A DNA stretch of 29,009 nt, from NCBI GenBank assembly GCA_964465065.1, contig CAYXHZ010000039.1, positions 1 to 29,009 on the forward strand, in the 5' to 3' direction. Below are positions 1 through 8,470 of the stretch, one piece after another. The notes beneath the pieces are model-generated. The model worked only from the letters and a program-made list of their open reading frames with translations. It ran no database searches and was not told the origin of the DNA. Every line of letters starts with the position of its first letter. Position 1 is the first letter of the stretch. The DNA is from CAYMND01 sp964465065 (lineage in GTDB: Bacteria > Acidobacteriota > Aminicenantia > UBA2199). The position numbers were made by a program, and so were the translations under genes.

Positions 1-711
1 GTTTTGGTGGAAGGCGGCGAATTCGAGATGGGTTCGGCCGACGGCGGCCTGGACGAGAAACCCGTTCACCTGGTGCAGCTGGATCCGTTCTACCTGTGCA
101 AGTACGAACTCACCGTTTCCGAATACGTGCAGTTCCTCAACGAAAGCGGCGCAGTGTATGAAAATACCAGCGCCGTGCACGCCCACATTTACGGCAACAA
201 GGGCAATTATTACGTGCGCAAAGGGGAGGAGAAATATCCTGCGGTCTACGTCAGCTGGGATGACGCTCAAGCCTACATCGACTGGCTCAACCGGAGAACA
301 GGCTTGCGCTTCCGTCTGCCCAGCGAGGCCGAATGGGAGTATGCGGCCCGTGGCGGCGCGAAATCCAAGGGCTATTTATACTGCGGCGCCAACAACCTGG
401 ATCGGGTGGCCTGGTTTATCGACAATTCCGATGGTTCCACCAAGCCGGTGGGCAAGAAGACGGCCAACGAGCTGGGGCTGCGGGATATGAACGGCAATGT
501 CTGGGAATGGTGCGGCGACGGCTATGGCGCCGATTACTACGGGATTGCTCCGCGCAAGAATCCAAAAGGGGTCGAGAACGTGAGCAGCCGGGTGAATCGA
601 GGCGGCTGCTGGAACGGTAACGCCGACGGGATGAGGCTTTCATACCGGCTATACAACGAACAGAGCGACCGTCTGTTCATCCTGGGGTTCCGGCTGGCAC
701 GGGACATTTAG
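1..711 (+). CDS. SUMF1/FGE-sulfatase-domain protein, C-terminal part (5' truncated by window)
   Basis: The reading frame is open to the left edge, so the true start lies outside; 236 residues are visible. The fold signature is clear: VEGGEFEMGS at the start, then YPAVYVSWDDAQAYIDWL, RLPSEAEWEYAARGG, MNGNVWEWCGDGYG, RGGCWNG and a C-terminal LGFRLARD. This is the formylglycine-generating-enzyme (SUMF1) fold, also used by EgtB- and PvdO-like proteins. The paired catalytic cysteines of true FGE, which lie between the RGG motif and the C-terminal GFR motif, are absent: that stretch reads MRLSYRLYNEQSDRLF. It is therefore probably not a sulfatase activator. In related bacterial proteins the domain often sits at the end of secreted or membrane proteins with other modules, so the missing N-terminus could change the interpretation. 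The next gene has its own promoter. Confidence 0.85.
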   Translation, partial: VLVEGGEFEMGSADGGLDEKPVHLVQLDPFYLCKYELTVSEYVQFLNESGAVYENTSAVHAHIYGNKGNYYVRKGEEKYPAVYVSWDDAQAYIDWLNRRTGLRFRLPSEAEWEYAARGGAKSKGYLYCGANNLDRVAWFIDNSDGSTKPVGKKTANELGLRDMNGNVWEWCGDGYGADYYGIAPRKNPKGVENVSSRVNRGGCWNGNADGMRLSYRLYNEQSDRLFILGFRLARDI

Positions 712-739
712 GAATCAGCCTGCCTAGACCGGCCCTGGC

Positions 740-768
740 TTGACAGTGGCGGAAATTTCCGCGACAAT
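740..768 (+). promoter_or_regulatory. sigma70-type promoter for the envelope gene cluster
   Basis: A perfect -35 TTGACA (740-745) is followed by a 17-base spacer and a GACAAT -10 (763-768). Transcription would start near 775, leaving a leader of about 15 bases before the ATG at 791, just enough for the AGGAG ribosome site at 779-783. Confidence 0.55.
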
Positions 769-790
769 GCCCCCTCACAGGAGAATGAAC

Positions 791-1207
791 ATGTGCAAGT
801 GCAGCCGTCTGTTTCTCGTTTTGTTGATGATATCGGCTATATCGGCCGGCGCCGCAGTCCGCCGGACTGTGCAGTTCGCCAAAGGAAGCGATTCGGTCGC
901 CATCAACGGCAGTGTCATTCGAGGTGAAGTCGATCGTTACCTGCTGACGGCCAGACAGGGTCAGACCATGACGGTGACGATCTCGGCCGAGGAAGACAAC
1001 GCCGCTTTCACCATCTACCGGCCGGGTTGGCAGGAGAAAACCGAGGACGAGATGACCTTTCTGGAAGGGGCGACAATGCCGGGCGCCGGCGAGGGCGAGG
1101 ATGCCATGAACTGGCAGGGGATCTTGCCGGCCTACGGCTGCTATGTCATCGAGGTTGGCGGCACCCGCGGCAACGCCACTTACAAGTTGCTGGTCGGCAT
1201 ACGCTGA
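791..1207 (+). CDS. Small exported protein with a PPC-like beta domain, unknown function
   Basis: The product has 138 residues. An ATG at 785 is also in frame, but AGGAG at 779-783 is too close to it and lies 7 bases before the ATG at 791, so I chose 791. The N-terminus MCKCSRLFLVLLMISAISAGA looks like a signal peptide. The rest contains RGEVDRYLLTARQGQTMTVT, the pattern of pre-peptidase C-terminal (PPC)-like beta-sandwich domains, and ends YVIEVGGTRGNATYKLLVGI. Such small domains are found in exported bacterial proteins, some related to lysozyme inhibitors. Its stop overlaps the next ATG by one base (TGATG), so translation is probably coupled to the deacetylase. No specific function can be assigned. 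Confidence 0.7.
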   Translation: MCKCSRLFLVLLMISAISAGAAVRRTVQFAKGSDSVAINGSVIRGEVDRYLLTARQGQTMTVTISAEEDNAAFTIYRPGWQEKTEDEMTFLEGATMPGAGEGEDAMNWQGILPAYGCYVIEVGGTRGNATYKLLVGIR

Positions 1208-2160
1208 TGTTCCGGTCGACGCTTCTGCCGATATTGGTCGTCCTGGCCGCTGTCTACCTTCCGCTTGGCGCCCAGAGCGTGGCTTTTACCTTCGATGACG
1301 GTCCAAAACTGGCCGACACGCCGCTCTTGAGTCCGCAACAGCGTAATCAGGCTTTTTTGGCCGTTCTGCAGAAGCACCGGGTCCGGAGCGCACTGTTCGT
1401 CATCTGGGATCGCTGCGTCAGCACTGAGCAGGGGCTGGCTATGGCCAAGGCCTGGGGGAGCGCCGGTCACGCCCTGGCCAACCACACCCTGAGCCATCCG
1501 GATTTGAACGACGCCAGCGTCGGCCTGCAACAGTATCAGCGGGAGGTGCTCGAGTGCGACGAGCGGCTACGCAGTCTCCCGGGGTATCGGCCCTGGTTCC
1601 GCTACCCATACCTGCGCCAGGGCAACACGCCCGAAAAAATCGACGGCATGCGCGACTGCCTGCGGACGCATGGCTTGAGGAACGCCTATGTGAGCCTGGA
1701 TACTTCGGACTGGCGTCTGGATCAGGCTTTGTGCGAGACTTTGCAACGGGATCCCGGCGCGGACCTCGAGCCGTTCAAACTCGTGTACCTGGCCCATTTG
1801 CGGCAGCGTGCCCAAGCCTATAGGGAACTGGCACAGCGCCTGTTCGGGCGTGACATCCCGCAGATCCTGCTGCTGCACCACAATCTGATCAACGCCCTTT
1901 TCCTGGAGGATGTCATCGTTATGTTCAAGGACATGGGCTGGACGATCACCGATCCGCAAACGGCGTATGAGGATTTCGTCTACACCCTCGATCCGCAGCG
2001 ACCGTCGACCGGACAGAGCCTGCTCATTTCGGCGGCCCGAAGTCTGGGGTATCGCCCGGACGGCTGGGAACGCCTGCTCGACGACGGCGACGCCGATATC
2101 GCCGAACTGCAGCGTCTGGGAGTCCTGGAATGCGATCCGAAAACAACAACGGGAGGCTGA
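1207..2160 (+). CDS. Secreted polysaccharide deacetylase (NodB homology domain)
   Basis: The product has 317 residues with a signal peptide at about 1-23. The NodB motifs appear in order: FTFDDGP with Asp30/Asp31 (catalytic base and metal ligand), HALANHTLSHPDL giving metal ligands His93 and His97, FRYPYLRQG (motif 3), LDTSDW (motif 4) and ILLLHHN (motif 5). Members of carbohydrate esterase family 4 remove N- or O-acetyl groups from chitin-like oligosaccharides or peptidoglycan. The protein is exported, so it probably acts on periplasmic or extracellular glycan. The start at 1207 overlaps the previous stop. It lies in a cluster with a PPC-like exported protein and a lipoprotein hydrolase, which suggests deacylation of envelope or environmental substrates. 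All metal ligands are present, so I expect an active enzyme; the substrate is unknown. Confidence 0.9.
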   Translation: MFRSTLLPILVVLAAVYLPLGAQSVAFTFDDGPKLADTPLLSPQQRNQAFLAVLQKHRVRSALFVIWDRCVSTEQGLAMAKAWGSAGHALANHTLSHPDLNDASVGLQQYQREVLECDERLRSLPGYRPWFRYPYLRQGNTPEKIDGMRDCLRTHGLRNAYVSLDTSDWRLDQALCETLQRDPGADLEPFKLVYLAHLRQRAQAYRELAQRLFGRDIPQILLLHHNLINALFLEDVIVMFKDMGWTITDPQTAYEDFVYTLDPQRPSTGQSLLISAARSLGYRPDGWERLLDDGDADIAELQRLGVLECDPKTTTGG

Positions 2161-2162
2161 TG

Positions 2163-3383
2163 ATGTGCAAACGCGTTTCATGGTTACTGCTGCTCACCCT
2201 GGTGGTCTGGTCCTGCAAACCGCTGGACCAGAACGATGAGGAGAGCAACGAGTACCTGGTATCCTACAATCTGTTGACAGCGACGCCGATATCGGCGGCC
2301 ACGCTGGCCTCGATTCTCGATCTCCTGGATGTGGAAGGCGCGCAGGGATTGGCTTCATCGCTCGTCAGCGATGTCAACATCTACAAAGTGGTCTACAGGA
2401 CCAGCTTCCAGAACAAGAGTGTGGAGGCTTCCGGCGCCTGTCTGATCCCGGTGTCCGCCAAGGCCGGAGGACTGAGTGTCCTCAGTTACCAGCACGGCAC
2501 CGTTTTTCGCGATGCCGACGTTCCTTCCGCCTACACGAGCCTGTGGACCATGAACCAGGAAACCATGCTCAACCTGTTCTTCGCCTCGGCAGGCTGGTTT
2601 TGCGTCATGCCCGACTACATCGGCTACGGTGTTTCCCGGGATATCCTCCATCCCTATATCAACGCCGAGGCCAGTTCCCGGGCCTGTCTCGACATGCTGC
2701 ACGCCGCCAAGGAACTGGCCGCCGAAATCGGTGTCGATCTGGAGAACCGCTATTACCTGAACGGATACTCCGAAGGCGCCTACGCCACGCTGGCGCTCCT
2801 GAAGCGGATTCAGCAACTTCCGGCCGGTCAATTCCAGGTGGCGGCCACATCGGCTGGCGCAGGTCCTTACGACATCCTGAAGACCGCCCAGGTGCTGCTC
2901 GGCCAGTCCGTGCTGACTTCACCCGGATTTGCGGCCTTCGTCGTGTATTCCTACCATAAAACCATGGGCTGGGATCGGGATCTGGGCGAGGTTTTCCGCA
3001 GTCCCTACCGCGAGTTGATCGAAGGCGGACTCTTCAAAGGGCAGTACGATTCGCAGGCAATCAACGCACAGCTGACGACCGACAAGAAAAAATTGTTCAG
3101 CGAATCTTTCCTGTCCGGAATGAGCGGTCAGGGGGAAACCGCTTTGAAAGAGGCCTTTGTCAGCAACAGTCTCGTTTCGGGCTGGTTACCCGCTTCACCG
3201 TTGCGGCTCTTCCATGGTTCGGCCGATCTGACCGTTCCCTTCGTCAATTCATCGCTCGCATACCAGCAGTTTTCCCAGGCCGGAGCCGTCGATCTGCAAC
3301 TGGTTCCTTTAGCCGGTTTGGATCACGGCACAGCCATCATACCCTGGGCTCTGGCCACCTTCGCCTGGTTCCAGGGCTACTGA
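2163..3383 (+). CDS. Lipoprotein alpha/beta hydrolase (secretory lipase-like esterase)
   Basis: The product has 406 residues. GGGAGG at 2151-2156 is spaced correctly for the ATG at 2163 rather than the adjacent in-frame ATG at 2160. The N-terminus ends in the lipobox VVWSC with Cys18, so the protein should be lipid-anchored. The alpha/beta-hydrolase elements are YQHGT (oxyanion region), MPDYIGYG, the nucleophile elbow GYSEG with Ser203, GSADLTVPF with Asp355, and LDHGT with His388. The full catalytic triad is thus present. The layout resembles secretory lipases and related bacterial esterases that act on acyl esters. Only two bases separate it from the deacetylase stop, so the two genes should be co-transcribed, and they could together remove acyl and acetyl groups from the same polymer. 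The substrate is not readable from sequence. Confidence 0.8.
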   Translation: MCKRVSWLLLLTLVVWSCKPLDQNDEESNEYLVSYNLLTATPISAATLASILDLLDVEGAQGLASSLVSDVNIYKVVYRTSFQNKSVEASGACLIPVSAKAGGLSVLSYQHGTVFRDADVPSAYTSLWTMNQETMLNLFFASAGWFCVMPDYIGYGVSRDILHPYINAEASSRACLDMLHAAKELAAEIGVDLENRYYLNGYSEGAYATLALLKRIQQLPAGQFQVAATSAGAGPYDILKTAQVLLGQSVLTSPGFAAFVVYSYHKTMGWDRDLGEVFRSPYRELIEGGLFKGQYDSQAINAQLTTDKKKLFSESFLSGMSGQGETALKEAFVSNSLVSGWLPASPLRLFHGSADLTVPFVNSSLAYQQFSQAGAVDLQLVPLAGLDHGTAIIPWALATFAWFQGY

Positions 3384-3416
3384 CGGACAGAAATCGTTGC
3401 AAGAGGAGTACCGGAA

Positions 3417-3743
3417 ATGCCGCATTTGCATATCTATAACGTGGACGAAGCGCTGCTGCTTTCCGCCAGCAAACGACTGACCGACCGTTTGCAGCAGGCC
3501 ATCGGCTGCGAACGTTCCTGGATCACTCTCGATCTGGTCGCGAGTCGCCAGGTCGCCGATGGGCAGTGGCGGTCGGGCAATCCCTTCGTCGAGGTACTGT
3601 GGTTTTCCAGACCGGAGGCGGTCCGGGAGGCGGTATCGGCTATCCTGAGCGAAGAGCTGAAAGGCGCTGCCGCCTTTGTAACCACCGTTTTCCGCGAGCT
3701 GGATCCGACACTCTATTACGAGGATGGAAAGAACTTTGCTTAA
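3417..3743 (+). CDS. DUF1904 family protein (tautomerase-like fold)
   Basis: The product has 108 residues. It starts at an ATG with AGAGGAG about 8 bases upstream. The text MPHLHIYNVDEALLLSAS at the start and VEVLWFSR later, ending in LYYEDGKNFA, matches my memory of the DUF1904 family, small cytoplasmic proteins thought to resemble the tautomerase/MIF fold. Tautomerases use an N-terminal proline exposed after Met removal, and Pro2 is present here. There is no signal peptide. It lies 33 bases after the lipoprotein hydrolase and may be the last gene of that transcript. A biochemical role is unknown. Confidence 0.65.
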   Translation: MPHLHIYNVDEALLLSASKRLTDRLQQAIGCERSWITLDLVASRQVADGQWRSGNPFVEVLWFSRPEAVREAVSAILSEELKGAAAFVTTVFRELDPTLYYEDGKNFA

Positions 3744-3814
3744 ACAGGCTCGAACAAGCGGTCACAAAAAATAACCTCCCGTCATCACCGGATTGCACTT
3801 TTGACGGCAGATTG

Positions 3815-3843
3815 TTGACAATCGCACTCTGTTCGGCAACAAT
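3815..3843 (+). promoter_or_regulatory. Promoter with palindromic -35 region, very close to the start codon
   Basis: TTGACA at 3815-3820, a 17-base spacer and AACAAT at 3838-3843. The predicted start of transcription, near 3850, leaves at most about three bases before the ATG at 3853, and no ribosome site is visible. The -35 lies inside a 14-base palindrome at 3810-3823 (GATTGT-TG-ACAATC), which could be a repressor site. Confidence 0.45.
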
Positions 3844-3852
3844 CGGCGCATA

Positions 3853-6354
3853 ATGTTTTTCAAACGTAGTTTACGTACTGTCGTGTCGATCGTGTGCCTG
3901 CTTTTCCCGCTGCTTCTGTCAACCAGAACTCCCGCCGCCCAGGACGCCGTACCCCAGCGGCGCAGTCTGAATGCCCTGCGTGTCGCCATGCCGCCTCATA
4001 TCGATGGCCGTCTGGACGAAGAGTGCTGGCTGAACAGCGAACCGGCCGACGGTTTTTTCCAGTATGAGCCCAACAACGACCGGCGGCCGGCCAGTCTGGC
4101 CACCGAGGTACGGGTGCTCTACGACGATCACAACCTGTACATCGGCGCCCGACTGCACGATTCAGAACCCGAAAAGATCCTCAAGGAATTGGGCCTGCGC
4201 GACGAGAACAACCTCAACGCCGACAGCTTCTGGATCGAGATCAACCCTTTTGACGACGGAATCTACGGATTCTCCTTCAAGGTTTCCTGCTCCGGAGTGC
4301 AGGGGGATTCCAACATCTCGCTGGGTGCCGGAAGTGCCCAGAACGGCCAGTTCGGTCACGGCGAAGACCGCAACTGGGACGCCGTCTGGAACAGCGCCGT
4401 CGTTCTGACTCAGGACGGTTGGCAGGCGGAGATCCGCATACCCTATTCGGCCCTGCGCTTTCCCAAGCGGGAGCTGCAGAGCTGGGGCATCAACTTCTGG
4501 CGCGAGATCCGCCGCAGCCGCGAAACGTCCAGTTGGAATTTCGTCGACCGCAGCCAGAACAACAAGACAGGCTCGATGGGGCTGTTGACCGGGATCCACG
4601 GCGTAAAACCGCACCTGCGCCTGGCTTTTTTCCCTTACGTCTCCGGTTATCTGGAGAACGACGGCGCCGTCGGCGACTGGGACGGTACCTTCAACGGCGG
4701 AATGGACATCAAATACGGTCTGAACGAGAGCTTTACCCTGGACACCATTCTGATTCCCGATTTCGGGCAGGTTCAATCCGACGAGCTGGAACTCAACCTG
4801 ACACCGTATGAAATCAAATACGACGAAAAACGGCAGTTTTTCACGGAAAGCACGGAACTGTTCAACAAGGCCGACCTGTTCTATTCGCGACGCGTCGGCG
4901 GCCGACCCTACGGTTACAGTTCGGTGACGGCGCAATTGGGCGAGCACGAGGTTCTGCTGGCCAATCCGCAGGAAACGAGACTGCTCAACGCAGTCAAATT
5001 CTCCGGGCGTACCTCGGGTGGTCTGGGCATCGGCGTATTCAATGCGCTGACCGGAGAAGCCCGGGCCCGGGTCTTGGACAACGATACCGGGCTGGAACGC
5101 GAGATCGTCACCCAGCCGCTCAGCAATTACACTCTTCTGGTGCTGGATCAGAGCCTCAAGAACAATTCCTTCATCAGCCTGGTCAACGCCAGCGTGCTCG
5201 GTCTGGCCGAAGGCTACACCTCCAATGTCACCGGCGCCGAGTTTCGTTTCCTGGACCGTACCCGCAGTTACCGCATCAGCGGTACGGCTGCGCTGAGTCA
5301 GCGCTACAACCGGGACGGGGACAATATCTTCGGTTACAAGTACAGCCTGGATCTGGGCCGTTACGCCGGTACCTGGCAGTATGCCTACAGCCGGTCCCTG
5401 GTCAGCGACGACTACCACCAGAACGACCTGGGCTACCTGCGCCGCAGCGACGAATACAGCGACACCATCAGCCTGAGCCACAACACCTTCTCTCCATTCT
5501 GGATTTTCAATACCATGACCCACGAGCTCAGCCTGAGCCGCAACGCCGTTTTCAGCAGCAATCAACTGGCTTCCCTCACCCTGGCTTACTCTCTGAGATT
5601 GCTGTTCCGAGACCGATTCATGATTTCGGCCGGTCTGAACTTTTATCCGGGAAAACAGCGCGATTTCTACGAACCGCGGGTCGCCGGACGCTTTTTCGAC
5701 ACCCGGACGGCTTTCAATGCCACATTGATGCTTTCCAGCAACTACCGCAACCCGATCTACATCGACGGCAATCTGTCCTACACCCGCAGTCGGGCCGTGC
5801 CAGGCCAGTCTTCCTACACGCTGACTTTCACCCCGGCTTTCCGCATCAGCGACCGCATCAAGCTGTCGGCCGGGGTGGAATGGGGCGCGGATTACAACAG
5901 TGTCGGTTACGTTCGCGACCAGGACGACGGCAGCATCCACTTCGGGCAGCGCGAAGGCCGGACCCTGGTACCCAGCCTCAAGGGCACGGTCATGTTCAGC
6001 AACGCCTTGTCCTTGGAAATGAACCTTCGTCACTACTGGTCGCGGGTCGAATACAGCGGGCAGTATTTCCTGCTCGGGCCCGAAGGCGAACTGATCCGCA
6101 GCCAGGACATCGCCCCGGCCCAGAACATCAATTACAATTCCTTCAACCTGGATCTGCAGCTGACCTGGAACTTCGCTCCGGGCAGCCAGTTGTCCCTGGT
6201 TTGGAAGAACGCCATCGAGGACTACAACGACAGCCTGGTCCGCAACTATTTCGACAACTGTCGCTACTTTTTCGACCGGCCCCAGGTCAACAGCCTGTCG
6301 GTCAAAATCCTGTATTACCTTGATCACCGGGCATTCGTGAAGAAGGGGAGCTGA
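3853..6354 (+). CDS. CBM9/DUF5916-type outer-membrane barrel protein
   Basis: The product has 833 residues. A signal peptide covers about 1-29 (cleavage near TPAAQ). Residues 40-215 look like a carbohydrate-binding family 9-like domain: MPPHIDGRLDEECWLNSEP, then LYDDHNLYIGARLHD, and IPYSALRF followed by WGINFWREIRRS. The remaining 600 residues alternate aromatic and polar positions in many short strands (for example LSYTRSRAVPGQSSYTLTF) and end in SVKILYYLDHRAF, as expected of an outer-membrane beta-barrel. This arrangement is that of DUF5916 proteins, which often accompany peptidase or carbohydrate genes; their function is not established. It appears to be transcribed alone from a promoter close to its ATG. 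The next gene converges on it 42 bases downstream. Confidence 0.8.
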   Translation: MFFKRSLRTVVSIVCLLFPLLLSTRTPAAQDAVPQRRSLNALRVAMPPHIDGRLDEECWLNSEPADGFFQYEPNNDRRPASLATEVRVLYDDHNLYIGARLHDSEPEKILKELGLRDENNLNADSFWIEINPFDDGIYGFSFKVSCSGVQGDSNISLGAGSAQNGQFGHGEDRNWDAVWNSAVVLTQDGWQAEIRIPYSALRFPKRELQSWGINFWREIRRSRETSSWNFVDRSQNNKTGSMGLLTGIHGVKPHLRLAFFPYVSGYLENDGAVGDWDGTFNGGMDIKYGLNESFTLDTILIPDFGQVQSDELELNLTPYEIKYDEKRQFFTESTELFNKADLFYSRRVGGRPYGYSSVTAQLGEHEVLLANPQETRLLNAVKFSGRTSGGLGIGVFNALTGEARARVLDNDTGLEREIVTQPLSNYTLLVLDQSLKNNSFISLVNASVLGLAEGYTSNVTGAEFRFLDRTRSYRISGTAALSQRYNRDGDNIFGYKYSLDLGRYAGTWQYAYSRSLVSDDYHQNDLGYLRRSDEYSDTISLSHNTFSPFWIFNTMTHELSLSRNAVFSSNQLASLTLAYSLRLLFRDRFMISAGLNFYPGKQRDFYEPRVAGRFFDTRTAFNATLMLSSNYRNPIYIDGNLSYTRSRAVPGQSSYTLTFTPAFRISDRIKLSAGVEWGADYNSVGYVRDQDDGSIHFGQREGRTLVPSLKGTVMFSNALSLEMNLRHYWSRVEYSGQYFLLGPEGELIRSQDIAPAQNINYNSFNLDLQLTWNFAPGSQLSLVWKNAIEDYNDSLVRNYFDNCRYFFDRPQVNSLSVKILYYLDHRAFVKKGS

Positions 6355-6396
6355 TTTCAGACTGAGTGGCTTTTCGGCTGCATTCCGTCCGGACAG

Positions 6397-7182
6397 TCAG
6401 CTTGGGATTTTGCTGCGTAAAATGTTGCAGAAACGGGTGGCGCTGATGGGGTGGTGAGCGAGGACGACGCCATCGACAACGACGCAGAAGGTACCGAAGG
6501 GGGAAGGACAGGCCTGGGCATCCAAAGGGCTGTCTATGGAGACGACTTGCGGGACGATGGAGAATTCTTTTTGGGCTCTTTCGCACATTTCCCGGACATT
6601 TTTGATGGTGTAAGGGCACTGGCTGGCGCGCAGGATGAAGACGCCGCGGCCGTATTTTTGCAATGTGTCTTGCATCGCCTGGTGCCTGAACACCGGCTTG
6701 CGGGCATTTTCGGTCAGCGGGTGGAACAGCAGCAGAAAATCGGGCTGGGCCTGGTCGACGGCATAAAAACCGGCTTTCTCGAAAATGCGACGGTCCGCCA
6801 TGAACGAACCGTCGCGGCAGACTGCCGCCACGCCGGCTTTGTCCAGTGTCTGCGCATGACGGATGCAGGCCTGGATCATCATCGAAGCGTATCCCAGACC
6901 TTTGTATTGCTTTTTGAAGCCGACGAACAGGCAGTGGATGAACAGGCAGTCCGGCGCGTTGACCGGTCGCCAGGCCTGTTCGGCCGGGGTGAATTCGATC
7001 ATGCCCTGAGCGCCGTCCTGTTCGCTGAGCAGGACCTTGATGCCCAGGCCCAGGGGAAACTGGCCGATCAGCCAGTTTGCCTTTTCCGGAAAACCTTCCT
7101 TCTGGGGATTCTTATAACCACATAAGCCAAACTGGCGAATGTTGTCGGGATTGGCGTCGACGATGCTGATTTTTGCATGCAT
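6397..7182 (-). CDS. GNAT N-acetyltransferase with C-terminal YoaP-like domain
   Basis: The product has 261 residues and starts at an ATG with GGAG seven bases upstream. Residues 1-160 form a GNAT domain. The acetyl-CoA loop is seen as KKQYKGLGYASMMIQACI, and the domain continues through MADRRIFEKAGF. The C-terminal third, from about 185 (YTIKNVREMCERAQ... to PFGTFCVVVDGVVLAHHPIS), resembles the YoaP domain found C-terminal to GNAT domains in Bacillus YoaP-like proteins. The acceptor substrate is unknown. It lies 12 bases after the AlaX-like gene, so both should be on one mRNA. A plausible but untested idea is acetylation of an amino acid or toxic analogue linked to the editing enzyme next door. 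Confidence 0.8.
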   Translation of the reverse strand: MHAKISIVDANPDNIRQFGLCGYKNPQKEGFPEKANWLIGQFPLGLGIKVLLSEQDGAQGMIEFTPAEQAWRPVNAPDCLFIHCLFVGFKKQYKGLGYASMMIQACIRHAQTLDKAGVAAVCRDGSFMADRRIFEKAGFYAVDQAQPDFLLLFHPLTENARKPVFRHQAMQDTLQKYGRGVFILRASQCPYTIKNVREMCERAQKEFSIVPQVVSIDSPLDAQACPSPFGTFCVVVDGVVLAHHPISATRFCNILRSKIPS

Positions 7183-7194
7183 GGCGATCTCCGT

Positions 7195-8427
7195 TCATCC
7201 TGTTAAGGGTTTGATTGCGGCCAGCCCAGGGATGGTGTCGCAAAAACTGTCCAGAAAGCACCGGGCCAGATCGGGACGAGGCGAACTGCCCTTCCACAGC
7301 GGCGGTCTGCCGCCGCCCTTGGCGGCAAACGGCGTCAGGAGCCGCTCGCGCAGGCCATTGAAATCGAACTCGATATCGGCCGAACAGCCGATGCTCCAGG
7401 TGAATTGCTTTTCGGTCCGATTGACGATGCAAAAGACCAGGCGCTCATGGCTGAGTAAGGCCTTGACCAGTTGACCGAGCAGGCTTTCCGGCTCGGAAAA
7501 AAGTCCTGAAACGATCCGCAGACCGGCGGCGCCGGCTGGCTGGTCGGCCAGCAGCCGATCCGCCAGCAGGGCGGCGAGGCGGGTTTCCAGGGCGGACAGT
7601 TCCCGGTGCAGGCGCCGGTTTTCCTCCTGCAGTCCCGATATTTGCCCGGGCAATTCGTCGAGCTTGCAGGACATTACGCTTTTCAGCTGCTGGATTGTGT
7701 GGTGTTTGTTGCGGTAATCCAGTGTCGCCGTCCGGCCGATCAGCCAGCTGGTTCGGGCGTGATTGCGTATTTTTTCGCTGTCCAGATACTTGATCAATCC
7801 GACTTCTCCGCTGGATATCAGGTGCAGGCCGCAGCAAACCGAGCAGTCGAAGCGACCGACGCTTACCAGATTGATCGGGCCCTCGAGCGGCGGCGGTTTT
7901 CGCAGCGGGAATGAACCGGCCTGTTCGGAATGGCTGGCGATGACCTCGATCGGCAGATTCTGACGGACGATGTCGTTGGCCAGGTCTTCCACCCGGAATA
8001 TGAGCTCCGGGCCGATCTCGGCTGCGTCGGTCTCGATGGTGGTGAGTTCTTCCCCCAGGTGAACCGACAGGGTCTGGATGCGAGCGGTCTGCCATAGGGC
8101 GCCGGAAATGATGTGCTGGCCGCTGTGCTGATGCATGAAATGGCTACGCCAGGCCTCATCGATGACACAGTCGGCCTGCCCCGAGCCCGGGTCTTGGGCG
8201 GTGACATGCCAGATTTGTCCGTCCCGGTTGATGACATCGACGACCGCTATGCCGTTGATGCTGCCCCGGTCGGCCGGTTGACCGCCGCCGGCGGGAAAGA
8301 AGTAGGACTCATCGAGGCGAACCTGATATGCGCGACCGTCAGGCAGGGGGATGGATTCGCGGATGACGGCGCTGAAATTCAGGATATCCCGCCGCTGGTG
8401 ACAGGGCAGCAGGGTCGCATGGCTCAT
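7195..8427 (-). CDS. Alanyl-tRNA editing protein, AlaX-L type (with DHHA1-like C-terminus)
   Basis: The product has 410 residues. It matches the editing half of alanyl-tRNA synthetase without the aminoacylation core. FFPAGGGQPADRG lies at about 43-55. The zinc site is visible as HSGQH (His101, His105) and CCGLH (Cys198, His202), the latter replacing the common CGGTH. Residues 225-300 are helical or coiled coil. The C-terminus GGGRPPLWKGSSPRPDL corresponds to the glycine-rich end of the DHHA1 domain. AlaX proteins hydrolyse mischarged Ser-tRNAAla or Gly-tRNAAla in trans. No Shine-Dalgarno is obvious before the ATG at 8427. It sits between a Cys-cluster protein (43 bases upstream) and a GNAT gene (12 bases downstream). 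The function is well supported by motifs; which mischarged tRNA it clears is not. Confidence 0.88.
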   Translation of the reverse strand: MSHATLLPCHQRRDILNFSAVIRESIPLPDGRAYQVRLDESYFFPAGGGQPADRGSINGIAVVDVINRDGQIWHVTAQDPGSGQADCVIDEAWRSHFMHQHSGQHIISGALWQTARIQTLSVHLGEELTTIETDAAEIGPELIFRVEDLANDIVRQNLPIEVIASHSEQAGSFPLRKPPPLEGPINLVSVGRFDCSVCCGLHLISSGEVGLIKYLDSEKIRNHARTSWLIGRTATLDYRNKHHTIQQLKSVMSCKLDELPGQISGLQEENRRLHRELSALETRLAALLADRLLADQPAGAAGLRIVSGLFSEPESLLGQLVKALLSHERLVFCIVNRTEKQFTWSIGCSADIEFDFNGLRERLLTPFAAKGGGRPPLWKGSSPRPDLARCFLDSFCDTIPGLAAIKPLTG

Positions 8428-8470
8428 GGCTACAATCTACCATGCCGGGCTATCGGCGGCAAGGCTCGGC

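Noticed and set aside
4162..6327. Very long open frame on the minus strand, antisense to the barrel gene (over 700 codons).
   Set aside because: Its protein is rich in Val, Gln, Asp and Gly without motifs, a typical shadow of a GC-rich coding strand. The plus-strand frame has a signal peptide and domains.
6349..6402. Inverted repeat AGCTGA/TCAGCT spanning the convergent stops of the barrel and GNAT genes.
   Set aside because: The 42-base loop and interrupted pairing make it a poor terminator; it may be chance.
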